A stretch of 7,192 nt of DNA from DATKWS01 sp035529435 (lineage in GTDB: Bacteria > Krumholzibacteriota > Krumholzibacteriia > Krumholzibacteriales > Krumholzibacteriaceae). The first letter of the stretch is position 1. Each line of letters begins with the position of its first letter. A program made the position numbers and the translations under genes. Where the stretch lies: contig DATKWS010000121.1 in the NCBI GenBank assembly GCA_035529435.1, positions 1-7,192 on the forward strand, in the 5' to 3' direction. This document shows positions 1 to 6,414 of the stretch, in pieces. The notes under the pieces were generated by a model. That model made no database searches, was not told the DNA's origin, and worked only from the letters and a program-made list of their open reading frames with translations.

Positions 1-302
1 CCTCCGCATGGGTGGGCAGGGCCGTGGGGGGAAACTCGATCGCATCCAATTTCTTCGCCTCGATCGCCGGAGCGTTCATGTACTTTGCCACCCTCACCGA
101 GGTGCCGATCCTCCAGGGGCTGATCGGAGCGGGAATGGGCAAGGGACCCGCGCTCGCCCTGCTGCTCGCCGGACCGGCCCTGTCGCTGCCCAACATGCTC
201 GTCATACGCAGCGTCATGGGCACGAGGAAAACAGTCGTGTTCGTTTCACTCGTCGTCGTGATGGCGACGATCACCGGCATCGTCTTCGGAACATTATTCT
301 AA
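1..302 (+). CDS. COG0701/DUF318-type permease (ArsP-like), 3' end only
   Basis: This is the C-terminal end of an integral membrane permease whose start lies left of the window. The frame is open from base 1 and stops with TAA at 300-302, giving about 99 visible residues. The stretch containing NFFASIAGAFMYFATLTEVP, then GAGMGKGPALALLL and a final hydrophobic helix, is characteristic of the COG0701/PF03773 permeases. Some members of this family (ArsP) export trivalent organoarsenicals; others have no proven substrate. No cysteine occurs in the visible part. The next gene starts 12 bases downstream, so the two are almost certainly co-transcribed. The linkage to ArsF/ArsG-family genes favours an arsenical or thiol-reactive substrate, but that is inference from context. 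The family call is firm; the substrate is open. Confidence 0.85.
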   Translation, partial: SAWVGRAVGGNSIASNFFASIAGAFMYFATLTEVPILQGLIGAGMGKGPALALLLAGPALSLPNMLVIRSVMGTRKTVVFVSLVVVMATITGIVFGTLF

Positions 303-314
303 CGGGAGGTCGAC

Positions 315-551
315 ATGAGAAAGATCCAGATACTCGGCACCGGTTGCCCGAAATGCATGCAATTGATGAAAAACGCGGAGAGCGCCTGCCGGGAGCTCGG
401 GATTGAATATGAGCTTGAAAAGGTAAATGATATCAATAAAATCATCGAATTCGGTGTCATGATGACACCCGCCATCGCGGTGGACGGAACCGTGAAGAAG
501 GCGGGAAAGGTTCTGTCCGCGGAAGAGATCAAGGAGCTGCTGTCGGAATAA
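315..551 (+). CDS. Small thioredoxin-like protein (TM0996/MTH895 family), ArsE position
   Basis: This is a 78-residue cytoplasmic redox protein with no signal peptide or membrane segment. A CPKC active site (Cys11, Cys14) sits at the end of the first beta strand, and a Thr51-Pro52 pair supplies the cis-proline facing the active site. Both position and length fit the TM0996/MTH895 glutaredoxin-like ('redox-active disulfide protein 2') family. A third cysteine, Cys25, lies outside the motif. The start is supported by GGGAGG a few bases upstream of the ATG. The gene sits 12 bases after the permease and 20 bases before the ArsF-family gene, in the place occupied by arsE in arsEFG clusters. Its likely job is to receive or pass reducing equivalents on the cytoplasmic side of the membrane. 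The fold is certain; the partner is inferred from context. Confidence 0.9.
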   Translation: MRKIQILGTGCPKCMQLMKNAESACRELGIEYELEKVNDINKIIEFGVMMTPAIAVDGTVKKAGKVLSAEEIKELLSE

Positions 552-571
552 CCACAGGGAGTGATACGAGC

Positions 572-1099
572 ATGAACGCCAAGAGTATCGTCACCGTCGT
601 ACTGGTCGTATTTGTATTGGCAAGTGTTGCATTTCTCGTACTCAAGGAATCCGGGAATGAGGGGAACGATAATCCCGCCGGGGAAACCGCGCCGGATAAC
701 GCGCCCGGTGATACGGAACGGCCCGGCGTTGCGGCGTCATCGGCCGAAACCGATCACACGGTGAAGGTATACTACCTCTATACGACAAAGCGTTGCCCGA
801 CGTGCAGGAAGTTCGAGGCGTACACGACGGAACTGGTAAAGGCGGATTTCGCCGAACAGCTCAAGTCGGGAACGCTCGAATTCCACCCCCTGAACGTGGA
901 CGAGACACCGAACGGACACTTCATCGATGACTACCAGTTGACGACGAAATCGGTGGTCATCGCCGACTACCGGGACGGTGAGCAGATCAGATGGAAAAAC
1001 CTCAGCCGTATATGGTCGCTGGTGGGGGAAAAGCAGGCGTTCATGAGTTATGTACGGGATGAGATCAAGGATTACCTGGGGGAATCGCTGTATGAATGA
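572..1099 (+). CDS. arsF: ArsF-family membrane-anchored thioredoxin-like protein (putative nitrophenyl-compound nitroreductase subunit)
   Basis: This is a 175-residue protein. Residues 5-24 form one hydrophobic segment, an uncleaved anchor or signal. Residues 26-62 form an acidic, Pro/Gly/Asn-rich linker, and 63-175 a thioredoxin-like domain starting VKVYYLYTTKRCPTC. The CPTC pair (Cys75, Cys78) is the only cysteine pair. There is no lipobox cysteine, so it is probably anchored by the helix with the domain in the periplasm. The domain matches the ArsF family, whose characterised relatives in arsEFG clusters (Shewanella putrefaciens) take part in reducing the nitro group of aromatic arsenicals such as roxarsone. 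A GGGAG lies 10 bases before the ATG. The last codons overlap the next gene by 8 bases, which points to translational coupling with the membrane protein. The family is recognised with good confidence; the substrate here is unproven. Confidence 0.85.
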   Translation: MNAKSIVTVVLVVFVLASVAFLVLKESGNEGNDNPAGETAPDNAPGDTERPGVAASSAETDHTVKVYYLYTTKRCPTCRKFEAYTTELVKADFAEQLKSGTLEFHPLNVDETPNGHFIDDYQLTTKSVVIADYRDGEQIRWKNLSRIWSLVGEKQAFMSYVRDEIKDYLGESLYE

Positions 1100-1781
1100 A
1101 TGGCTCACCGGCGCGGCCCTCGCGGTGTGGTTCGGCATCCTCACCTCGATCAGTCCGTGCCCGCTCGCGACGAACATCGCGGCGATTTCGTATATCGGGA
1201 AAAAGGTCGAACACCCCCGCCTCGTTCTCCTGACCGGCCTCCTCTACACGCTCGGGAGGGCGGTGACGTACCTGGTGCTCGGTGTGCTGCTCGTAAAAAG
1301 CCTCCTCTCGGCCCCGCACGTTTCGTTCTTTCTCCAGAGACACATGATCAAGATCATGGGACCGGTCATGATCGTCGTCGGAATGATGCTTCTCGGTCTC
1401 GTGAACCTGCGCGTACCGGCTACGGGAACGAGCGGAAGGATTATGGACAGGGTCGACCGGATCGGTATATGGGGGGGCGGGCTGCTCGGTATCATATTCG
1501 CCCTCTCGTTCTGTCCGACCTCCGCCGCGCTCTTCTTCGGCAGTCTCGTCCCGCTCGCGGTCAGGGCGGGCTCGGGTGTCGCCCTGCCGCTCCTCTACGG
1601 TGTCGGGACGGCGCTTCCGGTCGTCGTCTTCGCAATACTGATCGCGATGGGCGCCCATTTCGTCGGCAGGGCTTTTCGGCGGATCACGCAGATCGAGCTG
1701 TGGGCCCGGAGGATCACCGGTTTTTTGTTCATCTGCATGGGTGTCTATTTTTCGTTGAAATACATTTTCAAAATATTTTAG
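1092..1781 (+). CDS. arsG: ArsG-family / CcdA-like polytopic membrane protein
   Basis: This is a 229-residue protein with about six hydrophobic segments (roughly 5-32, 44-70, 88-107, 127-155, 162-192, 208-224). Two cysteines, each followed by proline, lie in equivalent helices: Cys23 in SPCPLATN and Cys141 in SFCPTSAAL. This is the two-cysteine signature of the CcdA/DsbD transmembrane family. NCBI-style family naming would call it an ArsG-type (aromatic arsenical efflux) transporter. I chose the ATG at 1092 rather than the in-frame start at 1050 because GGGGGAA precedes it with good spacing, the protein then begins directly with the first helix, and the ATG overlaps the arsF stop by 8 bases. 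Cys208-region apart (one further Cys at 215), no other cysteines occur. It may transport arsenicals, carry electrons across the membrane, or both; the sequence motif favours electron transfer. Confidence 0.85.
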   Translation: MNEWLTGAALAVWFGILTSISPCPLATNIAAISYIGKKVEHPRLVLLTGLLYTLGRAVTYLVLGVLLVKSLLSAPHVSFFLQRHMIKIMGPVMIVVGMMLLGLVNLRVPATGTSGRIMDRVDRIGIWGGGLLGIIFALSFCPTSAALFFGSLVPLAVRAGSGVALPLLYGVGTALPVVVFAILIAMGAHFVGRAFRRITQIELWARRITGFLFICMGVYFSLKYIFKIF

Positions 1782-1976
1782 ACCCGCCTTCGACATCATC
1801 CCCCGATCGACCACGATAATTACTCGACCGATTCGCCTCACGTGCCTCGTCACGTTTCCCGGCGCGCGCGGGCGCGTATGCGTGCAAGCCGGTAACGAGA
1901 GTCGTTCGTTCCCCGGCGAGAATGTAAATGATATCACACCCCGGAGTCATTCGTTTTGCAACCTATTTTAACGTAT
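1782..1976. other. Gene-free spacer between convergent units
   Basis: This spacer follows the arsG stop. No plausible gene, strong hairpin or T-run lies directly after arsG. It contains an alternating GC tract near 1860-1877 (cggcgcgcgcgggcgcg) and an AT-richer end. The left operon probably reads through to the inverted repeat at 1977-2026. Confidence 0.5.
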
Positions 1977-2026
1977 AACAAAACCCGGTTGCCGAATCTC
2001 GATCGATTCAACAACCGGGTTTTGTT
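1977..2026. terminator. Bidirectional rho-independent terminator, perfect 15-bp stem
   Basis: AACAAAACCCGGTTG (1977-1991) is the exact reverse complement of CAACCGGGTTTTGTT (2012-2026). The 20-base loop contains a second short stem, GAATC (1994-1998) with GATTC (2005-2009), so the structure can extend beyond the outer 15 bp. The T-rich 3' arm (TTTTGTT) is present in either direction because the arms are symmetrical. It lies 29 bases past the protease stop and about 195 bases past the arsG stop, between convergent genes. It is best read as the protease terminator that also stops transcripts from the left operon. Confidence 0.85.
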
Positions 2027-2054
2027 CACTCTATCTGTTCAATAGAGACACGTA

Positions 2055-4412
2055 CTAGCGCAGCAGGACCATCTTGTTCATGATGGACTTCGTGCCCTGC
2101 GTCAGCCTGCTGAAGTAGACGCCCGAAGCAACGCCCGCGGCATTCCAGGTCACCTCGTGCGAGCCGGCCGGCATCGTGCCGTTCACAAGCGTCGTGACGA
2201 GACGTCCCGAGACGTCATAGACGTCGAGCCTCGTGTATCCCTCCCGCTCCAGGCTGAACCTGATCGTCGTGACGGGGTTGAACGGGTTCGGGAAGTTCTG
2301 CTCTATGCCGAAGACCGCCTTCGGTGTCTCCTCGATCATATCGCGGCCGGGCTCCTCCGGTTTCTCGACGAAGCCGCCGGCGCCCACGGCGGTCGTTCCG
2401 CGGAACTCGATCGCGTCGATATAGACGTCGTCGTAGTTGTCGCTCGCGTCGCACCTGAAGCGCAGCTTGGCGTTTGTCGGGAAATTGTACGTGCTCCGGG
2501 AGATCGTGACCACAGTGTTGTAAAAGATATTGTTGCTGAAATTTGTGCCCCGGATGTACCTCGCCACCGTGCGCCAAATGGAGCCGTCGTAGTACTGAAC
2601 CCAGAAGTCCTCGCCGGTCTCCATGCTCACGGCGTAGAAATAGAACTCGACCTCGAGCGTGTTATAGCCCGACACGTTGTAGCTGGCAGTGTGGTAGAAC
2701 GACGATGCCGTGCCGCTGTTGTCCTGTATGTCCGCCGCGGCCACTCCCTGGTAGGCGTAGGTGCCGCCGGTGTATCGCGCACAGTCGGTTCCACCGTCGG
2801 TGTAGCTGCCCCATCCGCTCTCGAAATCGTCGTACGTGATCACCGTCCAGCCGCCGCCCTCGGTCACCTCGATGTAGTTCGTTTTGGTTTCCGTATCGTA
2901 ACCGTAGGCGTTCGTGGCCGTCAGGGAGACCGTGTAGTATCCCACCGACGTGTACTGGTGGCTCGGGTTCTTGACGGCAGAGGTGCCGCCGTCACCGAAG
3001 GTCCAGCTCCACGAGGTGGGACTGCCGCTCGAGAGGTCGGTGAAGTTCACGGTCAGCGGAGCGGTGCCCGATGTGGGTGTGCCGGAGAAGTTCGCCACGG
3101 GGGGCTGCCCGGTCTGCTGGGCCGCCAGAACCGCCGCGTAGGCATTGACCTTGCCCCAGCCATAGTACTGATCCCAGCCGGTGGCGCCGAGGTCGGTGGC
3201 CGTGTCCTCAAGATAGTCACGAACCTGGGCCGGCGTCAGGGATCCGCCCACCGCCGAGATGACCATCGCCGCCACACCGGTTACGTGGGGCGAAGCCATC
3301 GAGGTGCCATCGTAGAACCAGTAGCTGAAGGTGGTGTAATTGGGAGCTTCGAAGGTCTGCTGGAGCACACCGTCGACGTACCCGTCGCCGTTCTGGTCGA
3401 CGGAGAGATCGCCGCCGGGGGCGCAGATGTCGATGGTGGAACCGTAGCTTGAGTAGCTGGGCTTCGTGTCGTCGTACCGCGTGGCCGACACCGAAATGCA
3501 CTGCGTGTACGCCGCCGGGTATTGCGGCGTGCTCGAGCCGGCGTTCCCTGCGGAGCAGACGATTGTAACTCCCGCGTTGTACGCGTATATGCACGCGTTC
3601 TGAAGCGTCGACGAACCGACCGGTCCGCCGAGGCTCATGTTGATCACCTTGCAGCCGTGGTCGGCGGCCCAGTAGATGCCGTCGGCGATGTCGGTGACAT
3701 AGCCGCTGCCGCTCGAATCGAGAACCTTGATCGGCATGATGGTGCAGTTGAATGCGACGCCGACGACACCGAGGTTATTGTTCGTCGTCTGCGCCACCGT
3801 CCCCGTGACGTGCGTGCCGTGCGCCCCGTCGTCGTTGGCGTGCGAATCGTTGTTGACGAAATCGTACCCCGCGACGAAGTTGGTCCCCGCAAGGTCGGGG
3901 GCCTTGGCGTAGACTCCGTAATTCTCGTACGCGACACCGGTATCTATGATGCCGACGAGCACACCCTGACCCGTCGAGAGGTCCCACGCCGGTCCCACGT
4001 TGATCTTCGGCATGTGCCACTGGTAAACGTAGTACGGATCGTTTGGCGTCATGAAGGTATGGTAGATGTAGTTCGGCTCGGCATACTCGACCTCGGGTCT
4101 CGCCTGATAGAGCTCGACCATCTCCTTGACCGAAGCCGTGGAGGGAATCCTGACCCGGGTGACCCTGCTCGGGCGGACGGCCGGTACCTCCGACACACCG
4201 AGATTGACGTGAATTCTACCGATATCCGCGGCCGGCGTGCCATCTTTGAACTTGACGATGATCTCGTCTTCCGCATACTGGATCCTGCTCATTTCGAAAT
4301 CCGCCTGTCTTACCTTGAAGCTTTCGGCGGAATAGATTGAACCGTTCGAGAGCAGGAAAATCAGCGCAACAGCAAGAACCAGGGAGATTGCTAGAAATCT
4401 CATCTTTCCCAT
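2055..4412 (-). CDS. Secreted subtilisin-like (S8) serine protease with PKD domain and C-terminal sorting domain
   Basis: This is a 785-residue exported protease. In order: signal peptide 1-29 (cleavage after about YSA); fervidolysin-like N-terminal prodomain about 45-120; S8 catalytic domain about 135-430; PKD domain about 437-517 (PPVANFSGTPTSG, WTFGDGGTS); a beta-sandwich about 522-672; a short linker; and a FlgD-Ig/type IX-like sorting domain 700-785 with NFPNPFNP (706-713) and a terminal KMVLLR. The catalytic triad is Asp157 (IIDTG), His198 (HGTHVTG) and Ser371 (GTSMASPH), with oxyanion Asn290 (SAGN). Residues 339-347 (DQNGDGYVD) form an EF-hand-like calcium loop inside the catalytic domain. 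The ATG at 4412 is preferred over an in-frame ATG at 4556, because GAAGGAG lies 8 bases upstream and the signal peptide then begins at residue 1. It probably degrades extracellular protein. All active-site residues are intact. Confidence 0.95.
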   Translation of the reverse strand: MGKMRFLAISLVLAVALIFLLSNGSIYSAESFKVRQADFEMSRIQYAEDEIIVKFKDGTPAADIGRIHVNLGVSEVPAVRPSRVTRVRIPSTASVKEMVELYQARPEVEYAEPNYIYHTFMTPNDPYYVYQWHMPKINVGPAWDLSTGQGVLVGIIDTGVAYENYGVYAKAPDLAGTNFVAGYDFVNNDSHANDDGAHGTHVTGTVAQTTNNNLGVVGVAFNCTIMPIKVLDSSGSGYVTDIADGIYWAADHGCKVINMSLGGPVGSSTLQNACIYAYNAGVTIVCSAGNAGSSTPQYPAAYTQCISVSATRYDDTKPSYSSYGSTIDICAPGGDLSVDQNGDGYVDGVLQQTFEAPNYTTFSYWFYDGTSMASPHVTGVAAMVISAVGGSLTPAQVRDYLEDTATDLGATGWDQYYGWGKVNAYAAVLAAQQTGQPPVANFSGTPTSGTAPLTVNFTDLSSGSPTSWSWTFGDGGTSAVKNPSHQYTSVGYYTVSLTATNAYGYDTETKTNYIEVTEGGGWTVITYDDFESGWGSYTDGGTDCARYTGGTYAYQGVAAADIQDNSGTASSFYHTASYNVSGYNTLEVEFYFYAVSMETGEDFWVQYYDGSIWRTVARYIRGTNFSNNIFYNTVVTISRSTYNFPTNAKLRFRCDASDNYDDVYIDAIEFRGTTAVGAGGFVEKPEEPGRDMIEETPKAVFGIEQNFPNPFNPVTTIRFSLEREGYTRLDVYDVSGRLVTTLVNGTMPAGSHEVTWNAAGVASGVYFSRLTQGTKSIMNKMVLLR

Positions 4413-4420
4413 GATAATGG

Positions 4421-4427
4421 CTCCTTC
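4421..4427 (-). promoter_or_regulatory. Ribosome binding site fixing the protease start
   Basis: GAAGGAG on the minus strand lies 8 bases before the ATG at 4412. It decides the start in favour of the protein that opens with the signal peptide. The alternative ATG at 4556 has no such motif and would add 48 mostly basic residues in front of the signal peptide. Confidence 0.8.
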
Positions 4428-4595
4428 TCGTATGTACGCTGCCTTCCGAATGAAGAGAGAGTCCGGAATACGCCGCCGATCCGAGAGTACCGCACTGACC
4501 GGTTGCATATCCGAACATCGGCGCCCGCGTCGGTGCCTTTTGTTATTGACCTTCATCGGAGAGGGATGCGGCGAGGATCTTTTTTCCCGATAGGC

Positions 4596-4607
4596 ATCAC
4601 CTCCTTA
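4596..4607 (-). promoter_or_regulatory. Perfect 12-base Shine-Dalgarno sequence without a proper gene
   Basis: The minus strand reads TAAGGAGGTGAT, complementary over 12 bases to the usual 3' tail of 16S rRNA. The only start codon just downstream is an ATG at 4597, overlapping the motif itself, which would give a 14-residue peptide (MPIGKKDPRRIPLR) ending with TGA at 4555-4553. That stop overlaps an ATG at 4556 which is in frame with the protease. The spacing to the 4597 ATG (2 bases after GGAGG) is too short for efficient initiation. The motif may therefore be a ribosome standby or regulatory site rather than the start of a real leader peptide. Confidence 0.35.
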
Positions 4608-4739
4608 GATACACGGTTTGCTTTGCCGATCATCATTAGACTTCAGGTAGACACGTTCTACCGAATCTTCACGACTCCATCGGCTCGCTGGTTTCGATAC
4701 GCATGTCGGCTAATCACACATCGTCCCTTTGGAAAAACG

Positions 4740-4769
4740 AGCGTACCGCTTCATTGAATATTCTGTCAA
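4740..4769 (-). promoter_or_regulatory. Candidate sigma-70-type promoter for the protease gene
   Basis: The minus strand has TTGACA (4769-4764), an 18-base spacer and TACGCT (4745-4740). The -35 box is perfect; the -10 box keeps the first two bases and the last T of TATAAT. Transcription would begin near 4733. The -10 box resembles that of the aminopeptidase promoter (TAGCGT), which raises confidence in both. Confidence 0.45.
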
Positions 4770-4909
4770 ACAGTATTTATAAGGCCGGTTCAAGCAGCGG
4801 AAAAATGCCCTCGGAATGTTACCCACACATCACTTCAACACCGCTCAACCACCGGAAGGCGGAGGGAATCCATCAAGTGAAAGCGGTTGCGGCACCTCAA
4901 CTTACGTTA

Positions 4910-6094
4910 CTACACGTGCACGCGCACGAGCTCCATCTGCTCCTCGCCGCTCACCACGACCTCTCCGTCGAGCTTGATGAAGCAGTCGATCTCGGTCCTG
5001 ACGGCCATTTCCCCATCGAGATAGATGCCCGGCTCGATCGAGAAACAGATACCCGGCACGAGCTGCCGTTCATCCTTGGTCTCGAGATTGTCGATGTGCA
5101 CGCCGTTCCCGTGCACCTCCTCGCCGATCGAATGACCCGTGCGGTGGATGAAGTAGTCGCCGTACCCCGCCTCGACCACTACGTTGCGGCACGCATCATC
5201 GACCTCCCAGCCGAAGCAGGGCTCGCCGGCGCCGAAACGCTTGCGGATGAAGTTCATCGCGGCAATACGGGCGTCACGGACGACGTGGAATATTTCCTGG
5301 TACTTCTCGGGCGGCTCGTCCCCCACGAATCCGCACCAGGTGATATCGTAGAATATCGATCCCGGTTTCTTGAGTTTGCCCCAGAGGTCGAGCAGGACCA
5401 TATCCCCCTTCTTGAATTCGTACGAACCTTCCTCCTGCGGCTCGAAATGCGGGTCGGCGGGGTGGTCGTTGATACCGACGATCGGAACATCCTCGCCCGG
5501 TGTCATCCCCTCCTCCTCGAACCGCCTGAGGATGAATTTCATGAGGTCGTACTCGGTGAGGGTGTGACCCTCTGTTATCGCCTTCCCGATCACGGCGAAC
5601 GCCTCGTTCTTGATGTGGTGAATCTTCTCGCCCGCTTTCACGTGGCTCTCGAAACCCTTCTCATCGATGATCGCCTCGAAGAGCTGGACGAGATCGGCCG
5701 AGGAGACGACCTCGTGACCGAGGCTGCGTACCAGCTCGACCGTGCCGGCATCGACGATCGATGTGTACGGAATGTTGTTGAGGGGCGAATACTGCATTGC
5801 GATCGATTTTGGCTCGCCCAGTATGTTCTTCAGCGACTGGTGCAGTTCCTTCCAGGGGTGGTACAGTACCTTCTCACCGGGGAGCGAATCGAGCTTGGAC
5901 CGCTCGACGCGGTGCACGAGGCGCACCGGCTCACCTTGGGCGGGAATGAAATAGAACCAGCGCCGCGATGTCATCTTGTGAATATCGAGCCCGAGAATCC
6001 GATAGGCTAGATGATCCCGGTTATGGAAATCGTAGAACAGCCAGCCGTCGATCCCTTTTTCCTTGAGAGCATTCTGAATCGCCTTGAGTTTCAT
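4910..6094 (-). CDS. M24 family metallopeptidase (Xaa-Pro aminopeptidase-like)
   Basis: This is a 394-residue cytoplasmic enzyme with no signal peptide. An N-terminal creatinase-like domain covers about 3-135, and a pita-bread M24 catalytic domain about 150-390. All five dinuclear-metal ligands are present: Asp236 (LLDLWG), Asp250 (YDITW), His321 (RTGHSIG), Glu354 (SIEPG) and Glu368 (RTEID). Accessory histidines (His317 and those in EVHGNGVHID) are also retained. These features indicate removal of N-terminal residues preceding proline, as in aminopeptidase P or Xaa-Pro dipeptidase; the exact specificity cannot be read from sequence. The ATG at 6094 is preferred over the in-frame GTG at 6097, because AAAGGGG then sits 7 bases upstream rather than 4. 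It has its own promoter and a 497-base gap to the protease, so it is probably a separate unit with a role in peptide turnover. Confidence 0.92.
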   Translation of the reverse strand: MKLKAIQNALKEKGIDGWLFYDFHNRDHLAYRILGLDIHKMTSRRWFYFIPAQGEPVRLVHRVERSKLDSLPGEKVLYHPWKELHQSLKNILGEPKSIAMQYSPLNNIPYTSIVDAGTVELVRSLGHEVVSSADLVQLFEAIIDEKGFESHVKAGEKIHHIKNEAFAVIGKAITEGHTLTEYDLMKFILRRFEEEGMTPGEDVPIVGINDHPADPHFEPQEEGSYEFKKGDMVLLDLWGKLKKPGSIFYDITWCGFVGDEPPEKYQEIFHVVRDARIAAMNFIRKRFGAGEPCFGWEVDDACRNVVVEAGYGDYFIHRTGHSIGEEVHGNGVHIDNLETKDERQLVPGICFSIEPGIYLDGEMAVRTEIDCFIKLDGEVVVSGEEQMELVRVHV

Positions 6095-6101
6095 CACACA
6101 G

Positions 6102-6108
6102 CCCCTTT
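6102..6108 (-). promoter_or_regulatory. Ribosome binding site of the M24 peptidase gene
   Basis: AAAGGGG on the minus strand lies 7 bases before the ATG at 6094. It lies only 4 bases before the competing GTG at 6097, which supports the ATG as the true start. Confidence 0.6.
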
Positions 6109-6175
6109 CTCTATCACCACATCAAACGGTTACGTTATTATGTATCAGTATCGTGTTCGTACTCCGAGGAAACAA

Positions 6176-6204
6176 ACGCTAGCACGCGGAACGCGGGATG
6201 TCAA
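6176..6204 (-). promoter_or_regulatory. Sigma-70-type promoter of the M24 peptidase gene
   Basis: The minus strand has a perfect TTGACA (6204-6199), a 17-base spacer and TAGCGT (6181-6176). Initiation near 6169 would leave a leader of about 75 bases before the ATG at 6094. Box sequence, spacing and distance all fit a housekeeping promoter. Confidence 0.6.
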
Positions 6205-6251
6205 GACAGCGGATCGTCATATTTTATTACCAAATCCAGTGACACTCGCGT

Positions 6252-6271
6252 TTCCCGGACAACCCCGGGAA
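6252..6271. repeat. 7-bp stem-loop, possible terminator of the HNH gene
   Basis: TTCCCGG (6252-6258) pairs perfectly with CCGGGAA (6265-6271) across a 6-base loop. It lies about 145 bases past the HNH stop and upstream of the M24 promoter, a sensible place for a terminator on the minus strand. No T-run follows in that direction, so termination is uncertain. Confidence 0.35.
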
Positions 6272-6414
6272 CATGTATATCTTTATATATTCCGCACCAC
6301 ACCGACGCGTTCACATTCTCACGCGCTTACATTCCGATATTAATTTCATTCGTGCGTTCACCTTCCAACAATATATATCTCTCGCGCCGGCTCTCCCAGG
6401 CGCCGGAATTAATA

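Larger units (their letters stand above)
4413..4909. other. 497-base intergenic region and probable long leader of the protease gene
   Basis: No convincing gene is present. On the minus strand the region holds a TTGACA promoter (4740-4769), a 6-bp stem-loop (GGTAGA 4646-4651 with TCTACC 4657-4662), a perfect extended Shine-Dalgarno sequence (4596-4607) and a GC-rich stretch around 4470-4535. In that stretch CGCCGAT can pair with ATCGGCG further downstream. The untranslated leader would be about 320 bases if transcription starts near 4733. I do not recognise a known riboswitch family. No clear terminator follows the M24 gene; the best candidate, a 5-bp stem at 4849-4862, lacks a T-run. Confidence 0.5.
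6095..6414. other. 320-base intergenic region between the HNH gene and the M24 gene
   Basis: No gene is visible here. The region holds the M24 promoter and ribosome binding site, AT-rich islands near 6272-6292 and 6369-6380, and one clear hairpin (6252-6271). A GC-rich imperfect inverted repeat at about 6381-6407, just after the HNH stop, is too irregular to call a terminator. Confidence 0.5.

Noticed and set aside
1092..1819. Other large frames overlapping arsG, on both strands
   Set aside because: They are Arg/Pro/Asp-rich with no domains, while the arsG frame encodes regular membrane helices with two Cys-Pro motifs and a coupled start.
1860..1877. Alternating GC tract as a possible Z-DNA or regulatory element
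   Set aside because: It is short and lies between convergent genes with no nearby start. It is likely just local base composition.
2157..3452. Long open frame (431 codons) on the + strand inside the protease gene
   Set aside because: It is antisense to the S8 protease and Arg/Val/Ala-rich with no recognisable domain. It is a by-product of high GC content and the codon use of the real gene.
4413..4556. N-extended protease starting at the ATG at 4556
   Set aside because: It has no ribosome site directly upstream. The 48 extra residues are basic and would sit in front of a good signal peptide. GAAGGAG is well placed before 4412.
4596..4607. ATCACCTCCTTA on the + strand as a remnant of a 16S rRNA 3' end
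   Set aside because: The match to 16S ends after these bases; the preceding sequence bears no resemblance to the 16S terminal helix.
4590..4700. Cyclic-di-GMP (GEMM-I) riboswitch suggested by GCAAAGC followed by CTAAGG on the minus strand
   Set aside because: The second C of the conserved GCAAAGCC, the upstream GGCAAACC-type half, the tetraloop hairpin and the downstream GCC...CCGA half could not be found. A covariance-model search would settle it.
4703..6010. 435-codon open frame on the + strand across the M24 peptidase gene
   Set aside because: It mirrors the M24 coding sequence, starts in the intergenic region without a ribosome site and shows no domain. The minus-strand protein has a complete set of metal ligands.
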